A stretch of 31,007 nucleotides of DNA from Candidatus Rifleibacteriota bacterium (GCA_029565415.1 JAKQOH010000001.1:1-31007), one strand, 5' to 3'. Positions 9,357-18,652 are shown, counted from the stretch's first letter. Numbers and translations: made by a program. The notes: generated by a model not told the origin, from the sequence alone.

Positions 9357-10505
9357 ATGTTCAGCCAGGAAGATCGTCGCAGGCTGTTTCCCGTCACCGA
9401 CAAGTGGATCTATCTGAACCATGCCGCGATCGGCCCGTTGCCCCGCTACGTAAGGGAGGCGGCCGAGCGGTATCTGGAATCCGTCTCGAACGATGGCGAG
9501 AAGCACTGGGAACGCACGGGGCCGGTGGCGGACGAGTTGCGCGGGATGATCGCCTCGGCTCTGCACATGCCCCGCGAAGGCATCGCCCTCACCCGGAATG
9601 TCTCGGAGGGCATGTCGATCCTGGCTTCGGGCCTCGACTGGAAGGCCGGGGACAACGTCGTTCTGCCGAGCGTCGAGTTTCCGGCGAACGTGTATCCCTG
9701 GATGAATCTGGAGAGGTTCGATGTCGAGCTGCGGCGGGTCGAGCCGGTCGACGGCCGCATCGGGGTTGAATCAATCGTAAATGCTATTGATTCTCGGACC
9801 CGGGTGGTGTCGATCAGTTCGGTCCAGTTCTTCAGCGGCTTCGTCGCGAACCTGCCGGCGCTTTCGGCTGAGTGCCGCCGGCGCGGGGTGCTTCTGTGCG
9901 TCGACTGCATCCAGCATCTGGGGGCGTTGCCGCTCGATCTGGCCGCCGCCGGTGTCGATTTCCTGGCGGGAGGTGGCCACAAGTGGCTGATGGCGGGCGA
10001 AGGAATCGGCTTCGTCGCCTGCCGGCCCGACCTGGCCGAACGGCTGCGGCCGGCCCTGATCGGTTGGCAGGGGGTGCGCCAGTGGGAGGACTTTTTCGAT
10101 CAGCGGCTCGATTTCAAGCCGGGCGCCCAGAGGTTCGAGACCGGCACCCTCTCCGCCTTCGGCATCCATGCCCTTCACGCGTCGCTGCGGGGACTGGCGT
10201 CTTACGGCTTCGAGCGTGTGGCGGAGCTGGTGCGGGAAAACTCGCGCCTCGTGCGGCGCGGCGCGCTGCACCGCGGGTTCCAGCTTGCCCTGCCGGATGC
10301 CGAGCTGGCGTCGCCGGCCGGCACCTCGGGAATCACCTCGTTCCGCATCGAGGGCGTGTCGGCCGCCGATCTCGCAGCGAAGCTGAAGGAGGCTGGCGTC
10401 CAGGTTTCGGCCCGCCAGGGCTTCCTGCGGGTCTCCCCGCATTTCTATAACACCCCGGATGAAATCGAGGAGTTCTTCGCCCGTCTCGACACGATCATCG
10501 GCTAG
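9357..10505 (+). CDS. Class V aminotransferase-fold PLP enzyme
   Basis: This 382-residue fold-type I PLP enzyme is of the NifS/isopenicillin-N-epimerase/SufS-like group. IYLNHAAIGPLP near the start, the PLP-contact motif LLCVDCIQHLGA (D183, Q186) and GGGHKWLMAGEGIGF with Schiff-base lysine K209 are all family hallmarks, as is RFETGTLSAFGI. The mobile active-site cysteine loop of cysteine desulfurases is not evident, so an aminotransferase, epimerase or lyase role is more likely than sulfur transfer. AAAGGAG lies about 6 nt before ATG 9357. It follows motB by 34 bp and may share its transcript. Its stop TAG (10503-10505) overlaps the stop of the convergent gene on the other strand. The substrate is unknown. 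Confidence 0.88.
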   Translation: MFSQEDRRRLFPVTDKWIYLNHAAIGPLPRYVREAAERYLESVSNDGEKHWERTGPVADELRGMIASALHMPREGIALTRNVSEGMSILASGLDWKAGDNVVLPSVEFPANVYPWMNLERFDVELRRVEPVDGRIGVESIVNAIDSRTRVVSISSVQFFSGFVANLPALSAECRRRGVLLCVDCIQHLGALPLDLAAAGVDFLAGGGHKWLMAGEGIGFVACRPDLAERLRPALIGWQGVRQWEDFFDQRLDFKPGAQRFETGTLSAFGIHALHASLRGLASYGFERVAELVRENSRLVRRGALHRGFQLALPDAELASPAGTSGITSFRIEGVSAADLAAKLKEAGVQVSARQGFLRVSPHFYNTPDEIEEFFARLDTIIG

Positions 10506-13500
10506 GCGGCCGGGGACTTCGCGAGGGCGTCGAGGGCGGTCTGGCGTATCCCGCGCAGATCGAGTTTTCCCGTTCCCAGGAGGGGGAGTTTGTCGACGCG
10601 GACGAAGCTGTCGCGCCGGGGGATGAACAGATTGGGAAGGCCGGCCGTGGCGAGGCGCTCGAGAAGCTCGGGGATGCGGCTCTCGTCGAGCGTATGGAGG
10701 ACGGCCAGCCGCTCGCCCTTCCTCTCGTCGGGGATCGCGGTGACGGCAAAGGCCATCACATCGAGGCCGGAAGCCTGCTGCAGAGCTTCTTCCACCTTCC
10801 CGTGAGGAACCATTTCGCCGCCGATCTTCGAGAATCGTGAGAGCCGGTCGGTGATGCGGATGAAGCCGTTCTCGTCCATCACGGCGATGTCTCCGGTCAC
10901 ATACCAGCCGTCCCGGAGGGCTTTCGCCGTGAGATCGTCGCGGCCGATATAGCCGCGCATCACGTTCGGCCCTCTCACGAGCAGCATGCCGGGAGTGCCG
11001 TGGGGAATGGGTGTTCCGGTGTCGGGATCGACGATGCGCACCGAGAGGCCGGGAACGGGATGGCCGACGAAGCCGCGGCGGGAGCCATACTGGTAGATGC
11101 CGCGGCCCCGGAAATCGAGGGTGCTGACCGTGATGGCGGGGGCGCACTCGGTCGCGCCGTACCCCTCGATCGGGCGGATGCCGAACTTCTCCTCGAACGC
11201 GTCGGCGACCTTCGAGGGAAGGCGTTCCGCGCCGGTGAGCACGATGCGGAGTGAGCCGAACTGGCCGGGTGTACACCGTCGCATATAGATCTGGAGAAAG
11301 GTTGGGGTGGCGATCAGCATCGTGGCGCCGAACTTCTCGACGAGGCCGCCGATCGCGACCGAGTCGAGCGGGTTCGGGTGGAAGACGAGGCCCATGCCGG
11401 TGCGCAGGGCAAACCACATCGACATCGTTCCAAACGAGTGGAACAACGGAAGGGCTCCGAGGAGGCGGTCGGAGCCGTCGACCGAGAGGACCTGGGCCAC
11501 CCCCTCGACGTTGCTGCCGATATTCCAGTGGCTCAGCATGACGCCCTTGGGCTCCCCCGTGCTGCCGCTGCTGAAAATAATGGTCGCTATATCGTCGATG
11601 TCGGGAGTGGCCGAGGCGCCGGCGAGACGTTCGAGGAGGCGGATCGGCGCCGTGACGGCGAGGAGAAGGGCCGAAAGCCGGGCCGCGCGGGTGATTCCAG
11701 CCGCGATATCCTCGAGATAGAGGGGCGTGACGCCCTCGGGCAGCGTGAGGGAGGCTTTTTCGAGGAAGGCCCGGCTGGTGAGGACCGAGCGCAGACCGGC
11801 CTGACGGGCGGCCGAAGCCATTCCGGCGGGGCCGGCGGTCCAGTTCAGATTGACCGAGACGCGGCCGCCGAGCGCCGCGGCGACGTTCGCCCAGGCGCCG
11901 GGAATCGTGGTCGGAAGGAGCAGGCCGACGTGGGTCTGGCCTTCCCAGTGCGGCCGGAGGGCACGGGCGAGGGCGATGATCGATGCCAGGGCCTCGAGGC
12001 GCGACACGTGCCAGGTCGACTGGTCGCCCGCGATGAATCTCCAGGGGCGGGTCCGGAGCATGCGGATCGCGTGGTGGTGGAGCGGCCGGGCATCGGCGCG
12101 GCGGTGGTCCCAGGCGGCGCTGCCCATTTCCATGATGATCTGCCGGACGTGGGCCACGCGGGTTTCGGCGGGAAGCGGGGTTCCGAATGAGACCGTGACG
12201 GGGTGGGGGTACCGTTCCGGCATCTTGGTCAGGAACCGACCGCCCGAGCGGCTGTAGACGCTTCCCCAGACGCGGTCGAGATGGATGGGGATGATCGGGG
12301 CGGAGCGACCCTTGATGATGCGTTCGAGGCCGCGCCGGAAGGGGAGCATCATACCGGTGCGCGTCACCTCGCCTTCGGGGAAGATGCAGACCAGCTCCCC
12401 TTCGTCGAGGGCCGAGCCGGCGTCGCGGAGGGCCTTGAGGACGACGCGGAGGCCGCCGGTCGAGGAGACGGGAATGACGTGGAGAGCCCGCATGAAGGGG
12501 TTGAGCAGCCAGTGGTGGTAGTACAGTTCGTCGACGATGAACCGCACGGGCCGGTCGGTCGAGGCGATAACGAGGAAGCCGTCGATGAATGACACATGGT
12601 TCGAGACGAGCAGCGCCCCGCCCTGCTGGGGCACGTGGGTGCCGCCGACGATCGTCAGGCGGTAAAAAATATTTGTCGATATAACGATGACGAGGCGGAG
12701 CAGGAAGTCGGGCAGCAGCCACAGGGCCCAGAGGGTTCCGCCGGTGGTCAGCACGGCGGTGGCGAGGATGATCTGGCGGGCGTCGAGGCCGGTTCCGGCG
12801 AGGAGGCCGGCGCCGAGCGAACCGGCAACTGTGCCGCCGAAGACGAAGACATTGGCGAGGGCGATGACGGCGCCGCGGCGGTGGGCGGGGGAGCGCCACT
12901 GCATGATCGAGTCGAGCGGCACGAGGATGAGGCCGCTCGAGAGGCCGAGCAGCAGCATGACGAACAGCGTGCCCGCGATGCCGGGGCCGAAGATGCCGAA
13001 GACGAGCGTGAACAGGGCGATGCCGAGTGAGCCGAGCGGGATCAGGCCATACTCGACCATCTGGCCCGAGAGGCGTGCCGCGAGCATGCTGCCGGCAGCT
13101 ACCCCGACGCCGTAGAGGGCCATGGGAAGCCCTGACAGCGAGTCGGAATGGGCGTTCCCGGCCGTGATCGCTTTTGCATAGACCAGGATATCCTGACCGA
13201 GCAGGCTGACGATGCCCCAGAACAGGATCGAGCCCATCACCGACAGCCGCAGAACGCGGTCGGCGGAGAGGATCGCCCAGGCGTCGCGCACCGACTCGAT
13301 GACCCCGACGGGCTCGGCCGTCGCCGGGTTCACGTCGGGAATCGTCAGCGAAGCCGCCCAGCCGCCGAGGGCGCACAGGGTCAGAACGATGCCGGCGATC
13401 CAGGGGCTCGTTCCCGAAAGGTCGAGAAGAAGCCCGCCGAGGCCGGTTCCGGCGATGATCGCGAGGAACGTCCACATCTCGAGCAGCCCGTTGGCGTGCG

Positions 13501-13966
13501 CGAGTTTTTCGTGCGGCACGAGTTCGGGAATGATGCCGTATTTCGAGGGGCTGTACAGCGCCGACTGGAACGACATGAGGCCGAGGGTGAGAAACAGCGG
13601 CCAGACCGGGCCGCCCAGAGCCAGCGAAAGGGTGCCGAGCAGGAGCACCAGGACCTCGAACATCTTCAGCCAGACGATGACCGAGCGCTTGCTGAACCGG
13701 TCGGCGACCGGCCCCGCGGGCAGCGAGAACACGGCGAGAGGCAGGGTGTACACGACGAACGCGACCGTCGCCTGATACTGCGAGGCCGCCTCGAACGCCG
13801 GCGTGCCCGCCGTCAGACCCGCCGTGGCGGCGCGCATCGAAAGCAGGGCCACGACCATTTTCCACGCGTGGTCGTTGAACGCCCCCAGAAACTCGGCCAG
13901 CAGCAGCCCGCGAAGGGCCGGTATGCCGGTCGGACGGTCGGAGTCGGGACGGGCGGGGTCGCTCAT
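10502..13966 (-). CDS. aas: Trifunctional LplT-type transporter / PlsC acyltransferase / acyl-ACP synthetase fusion (Aas-like)
   Basis: This 1154-residue inner-membrane protein probably re-acylates lysophospholipids. Residues about 15-420 are an MFS-type transporter resembling LplT (lysophospholipid flippase). About 430-640 is a PlsC-type acyltransferase with NHVSFIDG (HX4D, H457) and FPEGE near 529. About 650-1150 is an AMP-binding acyl-ACP/acyl-CoA synthetase with IIFSSGSTGEPKGVMLSH (Lys near 807), YGATECAP and a C-terminal GTGKLDLRGIR loop. In E. coli, LplT and Aas are separate genes of one operon; the full fusion is known in other bacteria. AGAGGA lies 7 nt before ATG 13966. The stop overlaps the convergent aminotransferase stop (CTAG). 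The acyl substrate could also be free fatty acid. Confidence 0.9.
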   Translation of the reverse strand: MSDPARPDSDRPTGIPALRGLLLAEFLGAFNDHAWKMVVALLSMRAATAGLTAGTPAFEAASQYQATVAFVVYTLPLAVFSLPAGPVADRFSKRSVIVWLKMFEVLVLLLGTLSLALGGPVWPLFLTLGLMSFQSALYSPSKYGIIPELVPHEKLAHANGLLEMWTFLAIIAGTGLGGLLLDLSGTSPWIAGIVLTLCALGGWAASLTIPDVNPATAEPVGVIESVRDAWAILSADRVLRLSVMGSILFWGIVSLLGQDILVYAKAITAGNAHSDSLSGLPMALYGVGVAAGSMLAARLSGQMVEYGLIPLGSLGIALFTLVFGIFGPGIAGTLFVMLLLGLSSGLILVPLDSIMQWRSPAHRRGAVIALANVFVFGGTVAGSLGAGLLAGTGLDARQIILATAVLTTGGTLWALWLLPDFLLRLVIVISTNIFYRLTIVGGTHVPQQGGALLVSNHVSFIDGFLVIASTDRPVRFIVDELYYHHWLLNPFMRALHVIPVSSTGGLRVVLKALRDAGSALDEGELVCIFPEGEVTRTGMMLPFRRGLERIIKGRSAPIIPIHLDRVWGSVYSRSGGRFLTKMPERYPHPVTVSFGTPLPAETRVAHVRQIIMEMGSAAWDHRRADARPLHHHAIRMLRTRPWRFIAGDQSTWHVSRLEALASIIALARALRPHWEGQTHVGLLLPTTIPGAWANVAAALGGRVSVNLNWTAGPAGMASAARQAGLRSVLTSRAFLEKASLTLPEGVTPLYLEDIAAGITRAARLSALLLAVTAPIRLLERLAGASATPDIDDIATIIFSSGSTGEPKGVMLSHWNIGSNVEGVAQVLSVDGSDRLLGALPLFHSFGTMSMWFALRTGMGLVFHPNPLDSVAIGGLVEKFGATMLIATPTFLQIYMRRCTPGQFGSLRIVLTGAERLPSKVADAFEEKFGIRPIEGYGATECAPAITVSTLDFRGRGIYQYGSRRGFVGHPVPGLSVRIVDPDTGTPIPHGTPGMLLVRGPNVMRGYIGRDDLTAKALRDGWYVTGDIAVMDENGFIRITDRLSRFSKIGGEMVPHGKVEEALQQASGLDVMAFAVTAIPDERKGERLAVLHTLDESRIPELLERLATAGLPNLFIPRRDSFVRVDKLPLLGTGKLDLRGIRQTALDALAKSPAA

Positions 13967-14032
13967 GTTCGTATCCTCTCGATCGCGGTTTGTCGGCTAC
14001 AAGCATACCCCGGCGGGATCCCCACTGCAAAG

Positions 14033-14060
14033 TTGCAGGACGGCCCGAATCGTGTACACT
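14033..14060 (+). promoter_or_regulatory. Putative promoter of the Cache-HAMP operon
   Basis: TTGCAG (14033-14038) and TACACT (14055-14060) are 16 bp apart. The -10 ends only 7 bp before the predicted ATG 14068, and no Shine-Dalgarno is seen, so the message could be leaderless or nearly so. If the promoter is wrong, the true start could lie further downstream. Confidence 0.35.
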
Positions 14061-14067
14061 GTGCGTC

Positions 14068-15162
14068 ATGGGAGCGAGAACGTTTCGGGCACGGGTGGTC
14101 GCGGCGCTGCTGCTGGCGGTCGTGGGGCCGCTGGTGGTGTTCGGGGCCGTGACCTGGCGACTGGTCGAGCGGTCGGTGCGGGACGACGCGGTGGCGCTGC
14201 ACCAGGCAATCCTGCGAGGGGTGACCTTGGGGGTCGAGCTGTATGTCGGGGCACGGCGGGCAAGGCTCGAGGCGCTGGCGCGGCGGCCGGACATCCAGAG
14301 TCTCGAGCCCGGCCGGGTGCGCGCCGCATTGACGGAGTTCATCGGGGAAGAGGCGTTTTTCCGGGGTGCCGCGGTGACCGGCCTGGATTCGGTGGTGCGG
14401 GCCGGCTTCAGCCGCGATGCGCGCCGTTCCCCCTGGCACGAAGGGGAGAAGCCGAATCTCGCGCCCGTTGCGGGAGCCCTGATGATGCAGGTGCCCGTGA
14501 CGGCGTTCACCGACGATGGAACGCGGATCGGAACGCTTGTCGCGCAGGCCATGCTTTCCGGCCCCGATATCCAGGATATTCTCGACACGCTTCCCGTGCC
14601 GGAGAACGAGTATGTCTGCCTGCTGACACGGAACGGCGAGATCACGGCGCGACGCGGTGCCGGGCTGCCGGCCGGGGCGCGCCGGTTCGTGCTGCCGCCC
14701 TCGCTCGTGGCGTGCGCCGACCGTCTCGTCGAGACGACCTACACCCTCCCGCTGCATCACGGCGGACGGACCGATCTCGTTTCCCTGACGTGGCGGCCGG
14801 CCCTCGACGGATGGATGATTGCCGGTACCCCCGCGAGCGACGCCTTTCGTCTGCTCGAGACCCTGCGGACCAATTTCGGCCTGGTGCTGATTCTTGCAAT
14901 AGTAATAGCTATAATAGCCGGGGCCTGGGTTGCCGCGTCCGTCACGAGCCCGATCGCGATCCTGGTCGACGGGCTCGCGAAGCTGCGCGCGGGGGATTTC
15001 TCCCACCGCGTCTCGATCGGCACGGGGGACGAGATCGACGAGGCGGGGAAGGGGCTGAACGCCCTTGCCGCCGTGCTCCAGAAGAAGCTGCTGATCGGCT
15101 CGATCTGGGAGCGGATCCGGGGCGGTTCGAAGCCGCGGGGCCGGACGGGGCCGGGAGAATGA
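14068..15162 (+). CDS. Cache-HAMP membrane sensor without output domain
   Basis: A 364-residue membrane protein. TM1 is about residues 8-28 (VVAALLLAVVGPLVVFGAVT). A large extracytoplasmic region of about 240 residues looks like a Cache-type ligand-binding domain (VQVPVTAF-like strands, DGTRIGTLVAQAMLSG). TM2 is about 270-291 (LVLILAIVIAIIAGAWVAA), and a HAMP domain follows (SPIAILVDGLAKLRAGDFSHRV...GDEIDEAGKGLNALA). It ends about 20 residues later, with no kinase, cyclase, EAL/GGDEF or methyl-accepting output. The stop overlaps the next start (ATGA at 15159), so it is translated together with the membrane-HEAT protein and may signal to it. A lost output domain is an alternative. Confidence 0.8.
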   Translation: MGARTFRARVVAALLLAVVGPLVVFGAVTWRLVERSVRDDAVALHQAILRGVTLGVELYVGARRARLEALARRPDIQSLEPGRVRAALTEFIGEEAFFRGAAVTGLDSVVRAGFSRDARRSPWHEGEKPNLAPVAGALMMQVPVTAFTDDGTRIGTLVAQAMLSGPDIQDILDTLPVPENEYVCLLTRNGEITARRGAGLPAGARRFVLPPSLVACADRLVETTYTLPLHHGGRTDLVSLTWRPALDGWMIAGTPASDAFRLLETLRTNFGLVLILAIVIAIIAGAWVAASVTSPIAILVDGLAKLRAGDFSHRVSIGTGDEIDEAGKGLNALAAVLQKKLLIGSIWERIRGGSKPRGRTGPGE

Positions 15163-17789
15163 CCGGGCTCCTGCCGCCGCTTCCCGTCGCGCTCGTCGGC
15201 CTGTTCAACCTGCTGCTGCGGGCGACGATCAACGTGTTTTTCATTGCCGCCCAGACGCTGTTTTTCAAGACGGCGGGCGTGATGGGCCTGCCCTATGTAT
15301 ACGCCGCGATGAACCTGGTCTACATCGCCCTCCAGGCCGGAGCGGTGCGGCGGCTGACCGGATCGCCGGGGTCGCATGTGCAGCGGCTTTCGGCAGCCTT
15401 TTGCACAATCGCCCTCGGGCGCATGCTGCTGCCTCCCGCGGTCGTCTGGCTCGACACGGCATTTTTGCTTGCCGTCATGGTCTACGAGCTGTTTTTCAAC
15501 CAGTTCTTCACGCACTGGCTCAACGACGTGCTGCCGCTGGACGAGGGAAAACGATATCTTCCGTTCATCAATGCGTGCGGCAGCCTCAGCTTCATCGTAA
15601 GCGGCGTGACGATGCGGCTGGCCCTCTCGGTGACAAGCCTGACAACCGTTCTGGCTGCGGATGTCGTGGCGTTCGCCGTGGCAGCGGCCTGTTTTCCGAT
15701 CGTCCGGAGCCGGTTTTCCGAACGCTCCGGCCATGCGCCCGACGAGCCGACCGGCCCGGGGGCTGGGGCGGTGGTCGAAGCCGGCGCGAGCGACACGGAT
15801 GGCCGGTGGGCGTTCGGTTCCCGCCTCGCCGCGCTGGCCCTGCTGTTCACCCTCTCGAAATACTGGCTCGATTACCAGTATTCGCGGGCCATCACCGCCG
15901 CCTGCGACACCCCGGAGCGGCTTGCCTCGTTCATCGCCGTGTTCACGTCCTGCACCGATGCCCTGGTGCTGCTGACCCAGATGACCGTCGCGGCGGCCGT
16001 GATGAAACGGTTCCGGCTGCCCCGCATCCTCGCAATCCTGCCCGTGGCCGTGGGGGCGGCCGCTCTGGCTTCGCTGGGTAGCGGATTCCACGCGGTTCTC
16101 GCCACGCAGTTCCTGTTCACCTGGATCGCGAAATCCTTCCATCACGCGGCCATGACGCTGATCGTCGGCATCCTGCCCACAGCACCCCGGCTGAAGGTGC
16201 TGAGCGCCATCGGCATCGGCGCATCGATCGGCTCGATGCTGTCGGCCGTGGTCCTGATGGGCGTTCAGCGTCACCTTGCCCCGGAACTCGCGTTCGGGGC
16301 CCTCGCTGCCGTTCTGGGCCTGATGGCGCTGTCCGTCATTCCCCTCGAGCGTGCCTGGGGGCGGGAACTGGGCCGCGTTCTCGATGGATCGGCCGTGGTC
16401 GGGGAAGGGGAACGTCTCGCGGCGATCGAGACCCTGCGGGCTCTTTCGGCCGGCGAACGTCTGCAGCGGCTCGAACATCTCCTTCAGGGGAGCGAGCAGG
16501 AACGGCTGGCATCCCTGGAGCTGATGGATGGGATTCCGCGCGAGGCTGCCGAGCATCTGTTGATCGAACGACTCAGGCACGAGACGTCGCCGCGGGTGCG
16601 TGCCGGTGTGGTGCGCCGTCTCGTCGGGCTCGGCGCGGCCGTTTCCCGCTGGGCCGGCGCCGATCTCTTACCGGCGGATGAGGCCGATCCGCGGGTTCTG
16701 GCGAATCTTCTCGAGGGGCTCGCCGAGCTCGATGCGGGCGAATCCTTCCTGCCGCAGATACGGGTGCATCTCGGGCATGTGCATCATCGCGTGCGGGCGG
16801 CGGCAGCAGAGGCGCTCATCCGCCTTTCTTCCGATCCAGGCGACATCGAGGCGGGGCTGGGTGTCCTCGAACGGATGCGCGGTGCCCCGGAGTCGCTGGA
16901 GCGGGCCGCTGCCGTTGCCGTTCTCGGGCGTCTCCAGCATGAGGCGTTCCGGGAGGAGCTTGCCGGCGGTCTTGCCGATCCCGACGAGCGTGTCGCGAGC
17001 CAGGCGATTGCCGCCCTTCGCCGCCTTCCGCTGCCCGAAGTCGCCGAAACCCTCCGCCGGGCTGCCGCCGGCTTCGCTCCGCGGCTCGCGGCCGAGGCGA
17101 CCGCGGCGGCGGAGTCCGTCGAGCTGGTCACCTGCGCCGGCTTCTCCCAGATCATCGAGGCGCTCGGGCCCGAGGAGCGGGCGGGGATCGTCAACCGGCT
17201 TGGCGACTGGCGACGCGATTCCCGCATCTACCTGGTGATCCGCGCCCTGCAGGTCGAGCCGGCAGCGCTGCGTTCCGCCCTCGTCGCCGCGATCGAGCGC
17301 ATCTCCTCGCCCGCCGTGCGGGGCCTTGTCACGCAGGCATTCGGCCAGGACGGCCCCGCCGTCGTCTGGAAGGCCGAAGCCGTGTCGGATGCCGTTGCCC
17401 GACTGGAGCTCGGGGATCTGGCCGATGTTGCCCTGCTCCTGCGGCTGTTGCGGGAACACGGCGCGACGGAGCCGATCGTGCCGCTTCTGCTGCCCGTGCT
17501 TGATCGTATAGAGCAGGATATAAAAAATGCCCCCCCGTCGCGGGCCCCGGGAGGGGACGTGCGATTCAAGCTGGCCGTTACGGCGGCTTCGGCAGCGGCG
17601 ACCGAGCCTGCCAGGGTCGTCGAAACGCTCGACCGGGCGATCCGGGGTGACCGGTTCGTCGCCTCCCTGTCCTGGGAATACCTCGAACTCCAGCTTGGAA
17701 CGGCCGTCGCCGACCGTCTCGCCCGCCTCGTGAAAACGGCCGCCGCCGCCGGGGCTGCATCTGATACAATCGGAACACACGCATCATGA
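15159..17789 (+). CDS. Polytopic transporter-like protein fused to HEAT repeats
   Basis: This 876-residue protein has about ten to twelve hydrophobic helices in residues 1-410 (MTGLLPPLPVALVGLFNLLL..., with SLSFIVSGVTMRLALS and ASIGSMLSAVVLMG). Residues about 440-860 are helical HEAT-type repeats (RLEHLLQGSEQERLASLELM, HHRVRAAAAEALIRLSSDPG, DERVASQAIAALRRLPLPEV). This layout recalls the Npt1/Npt2 (ATP/ADP antiporter-like, MFS-related) proteins with C-terminal HEAT repeats found in many free-living bacteria; I infer this from layout and not from a decisive motif. Nucleotide transport is therefore possible but unproven. The start ATG 15159 overlaps the previous stop (ATGA), and its own stop overlaps the lipoprotein start (ATGA at 17786). 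Confidence 0.75.
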   Translation: MTGLLPPLPVALVGLFNLLLRATINVFFIAAQTLFFKTAGVMGLPYVYAAMNLVYIALQAGAVRRLTGSPGSHVQRLSAAFCTIALGRMLLPPAVVWLDTAFLLAVMVYELFFNQFFTHWLNDVLPLDEGKRYLPFINACGSLSFIVSGVTMRLALSVTSLTTVLAADVVAFAVAAACFPIVRSRFSERSGHAPDEPTGPGAGAVVEAGASDTDGRWAFGSRLAALALLFTLSKYWLDYQYSRAITAACDTPERLASFIAVFTSCTDALVLLTQMTVAAAVMKRFRLPRILAILPVAVGAAALASLGSGFHAVLATQFLFTWIAKSFHHAAMTLIVGILPTAPRLKVLSAIGIGASIGSMLSAVVLMGVQRHLAPELAFGALAAVLGLMALSVIPLERAWGRELGRVLDGSAVVGEGERLAAIETLRALSAGERLQRLEHLLQGSEQERLASLELMDGIPREAAEHLLIERLRHETSPRVRAGVVRRLVGLGAAVSRWAGADLLPADEADPRVLANLLEGLAELDAGESFLPQIRVHLGHVHHRVRAAAAEALIRLSSDPGDIEAGLGVLERMRGAPESLERAAAVAVLGRLQHEAFREELAGGLADPDERVASQAIAALRRLPLPEVAETLRRAAAGFAPRLAAEATAAAESVELVTCAGFSQIIEALGPEERAGIVNRLGDWRRDSRIYLVIRALQVEPAALRSALVAAIERISSPAVRGLVTQAFGQDGPAVVWKAEAVSDAVARLELGDLADVALLLRLLREHGATEPIVPLLLPVLDRIEQDIKNAPPSRAPGGDVRFKLAVTAASAAATEPARVVETLDRAIRGDRFVASLSWEYLELQLGTAVADRLARLVKTAAAAGAASDTIGTHAS
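17762..17770 (+). promoter_or_regulatory. Possible internal extended -10 element
   Basis: TGATACAAT at 17762-17770 is a good extended -10 element, 16 bp before the lipoprotein ATG, at the end of the preceding coding region. No clear -35 is seen. It may give an internal promoter in the operon. Confidence 0.3.
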
Positions 17790-18652
17790 AAACGCTTCGT
17801 CTCGACCTGCTGCGGTTGGCGAGAAGCCTTGCCGCGTTCCTCCTGCTCTGCCTCGTGGCCGGCTGCGGTGGCGGCGGGGAAGAGCCCATGCTGCGGCTGG
17901 AGACGGATGAGCGGCCACCCGTCGAGTTCGGCGTGTTCCCCTTTCTCGAGTCGGGCCAGCTCGAAGCGGCCCTGGCGCCGCTGACGGCGTATCTGTCGGC
18001 CAGGCTCGGACGAGACGTCCGGATCCGCGTCGTTGCCGATTACACCGATCTCGAGCGTCTCGTGCGGCAGCGGCGGGTCGATATCGGCTGGTTTGCCCCC
18101 CGTTCCCGTGCAGGAGGGGCGGAAGGCGTGATGCTGCCCGTCTGCCGGCCGAAAACATCCGCCGGGAGCTATCACGGGGTCATCGTCACGCGGCGCGATT
18201 CCGGCATCCGTCATCTCGACGACCTCGCCTCACGGAGTTTCGCCTATGTCGATCGCGGCTCGAAAAGCGGCTTCTTCGAGCCGAACCGCGTCCTGGTCAG
18301 GGCAGGGATCGACCCGCTCCGGTTCTTCGGACGCATCTCCTGGGCGGGAAATCACGAGAAAGCCCTTCAGGGGGTTCTCGACGGCCGCTGGGACGCCGCC
18401 GCCGTCACCTCGCTGGTTCTGCGCCCGGGTGTGTCCGGCGACCTGGACCGGCTCATCGTCATCGCGACGACCCCGCCGATCCTGACGGATCCGATCGTCG
18501 TTCGCGACGGCCGGACGGATCTCGGTTCGGATACGGTCAAAGGCCTTCTCCTCGGCATCTCGAGCGATGAGGCAGGCCGGAAGGCGATCGCAAGTCTTTC
18601 GGTATCGCTTGGTATTTTTGGCTTCGAGCCCGTTGCGGAGGTTGAACGGTGA
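17786..18652 (+). CDS. PhnD-like periplasmic substrate-binding lipoprotein
   Basis: A 288-residue protein with a lipoprotein signal: a basic N terminus, a hydrophobic stretch and the lipobox LVAGC with Cys27. The mature part resembles the phosphate/phosphonate-binding PhnD family (PF12974): VEFGVFPFLESGQLEAALAP, then LTAYLSARLGRDVRIRVVAD, then RQRRVDIGWFAPRS, HGVIVTRRDSGI, LASRSFAYVDRGSKSGFFEP, and VLDGRWDAAAVTSLVL. No ABC ATPase or permease is nearby, so it more likely feeds a receptor (such as the Cache-HAMP protein) or the neighbouring transporter than a classic ABC uptake system. Coupling is tight: ATGA with the gene before and GTGA with the gene after. The ligand is unknown. Confidence 0.85.
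   Translation: MKTLRLDLLRLARSLAAFLLLCLVAGCGGGGEEPMLRLETDERPPVEFGVFPFLESGQLEAALAPLTAYLSARLGRDVRIRVVADYTDLERLVRQRRVDIGWFAPRSRAGGAEGVMLPVCRPKTSAGSYHGVIVTRRDSGIRHLDDLASRSFAYVDRGSKSGFFEPNRVLVRAGIDPLRFFGRISWAGNHEKALQGVLDGRWDAAAVTSLVLRPGVSGDLDRLIVIATTPPILTDPIVVRDGRTDLGSDTVKGLLLGISSDEAGRKAIASLSVSLGIFGFEPVAEVER

Noticed and set aside
9357..10505. Cysteine desulfurase (NifS/SufS)
   Set aside because: The PLP-lysine motif fits the class, but the catalytic cysteine loop is not evident and no iron-sulfur assembly genes are near.
9771..14645. Very long open frame (1624 codons) on the minus strand
   Set aside because: It overlaps the fusion acyltransferase gene in another frame and the antisense of other genes. 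Its translation is rich in R, P, H and G with no motif, as expected for shadow frames at high GC.
14757..16580. 607-codon minus-strand frame opposite the sensor and HEAT-transporter genes
   Set aside because: Composition is shadow-like (many G, R, Q, H and P, no hydrophobic core pattern), while the plus strand encodes clear membrane and HEAT segments.
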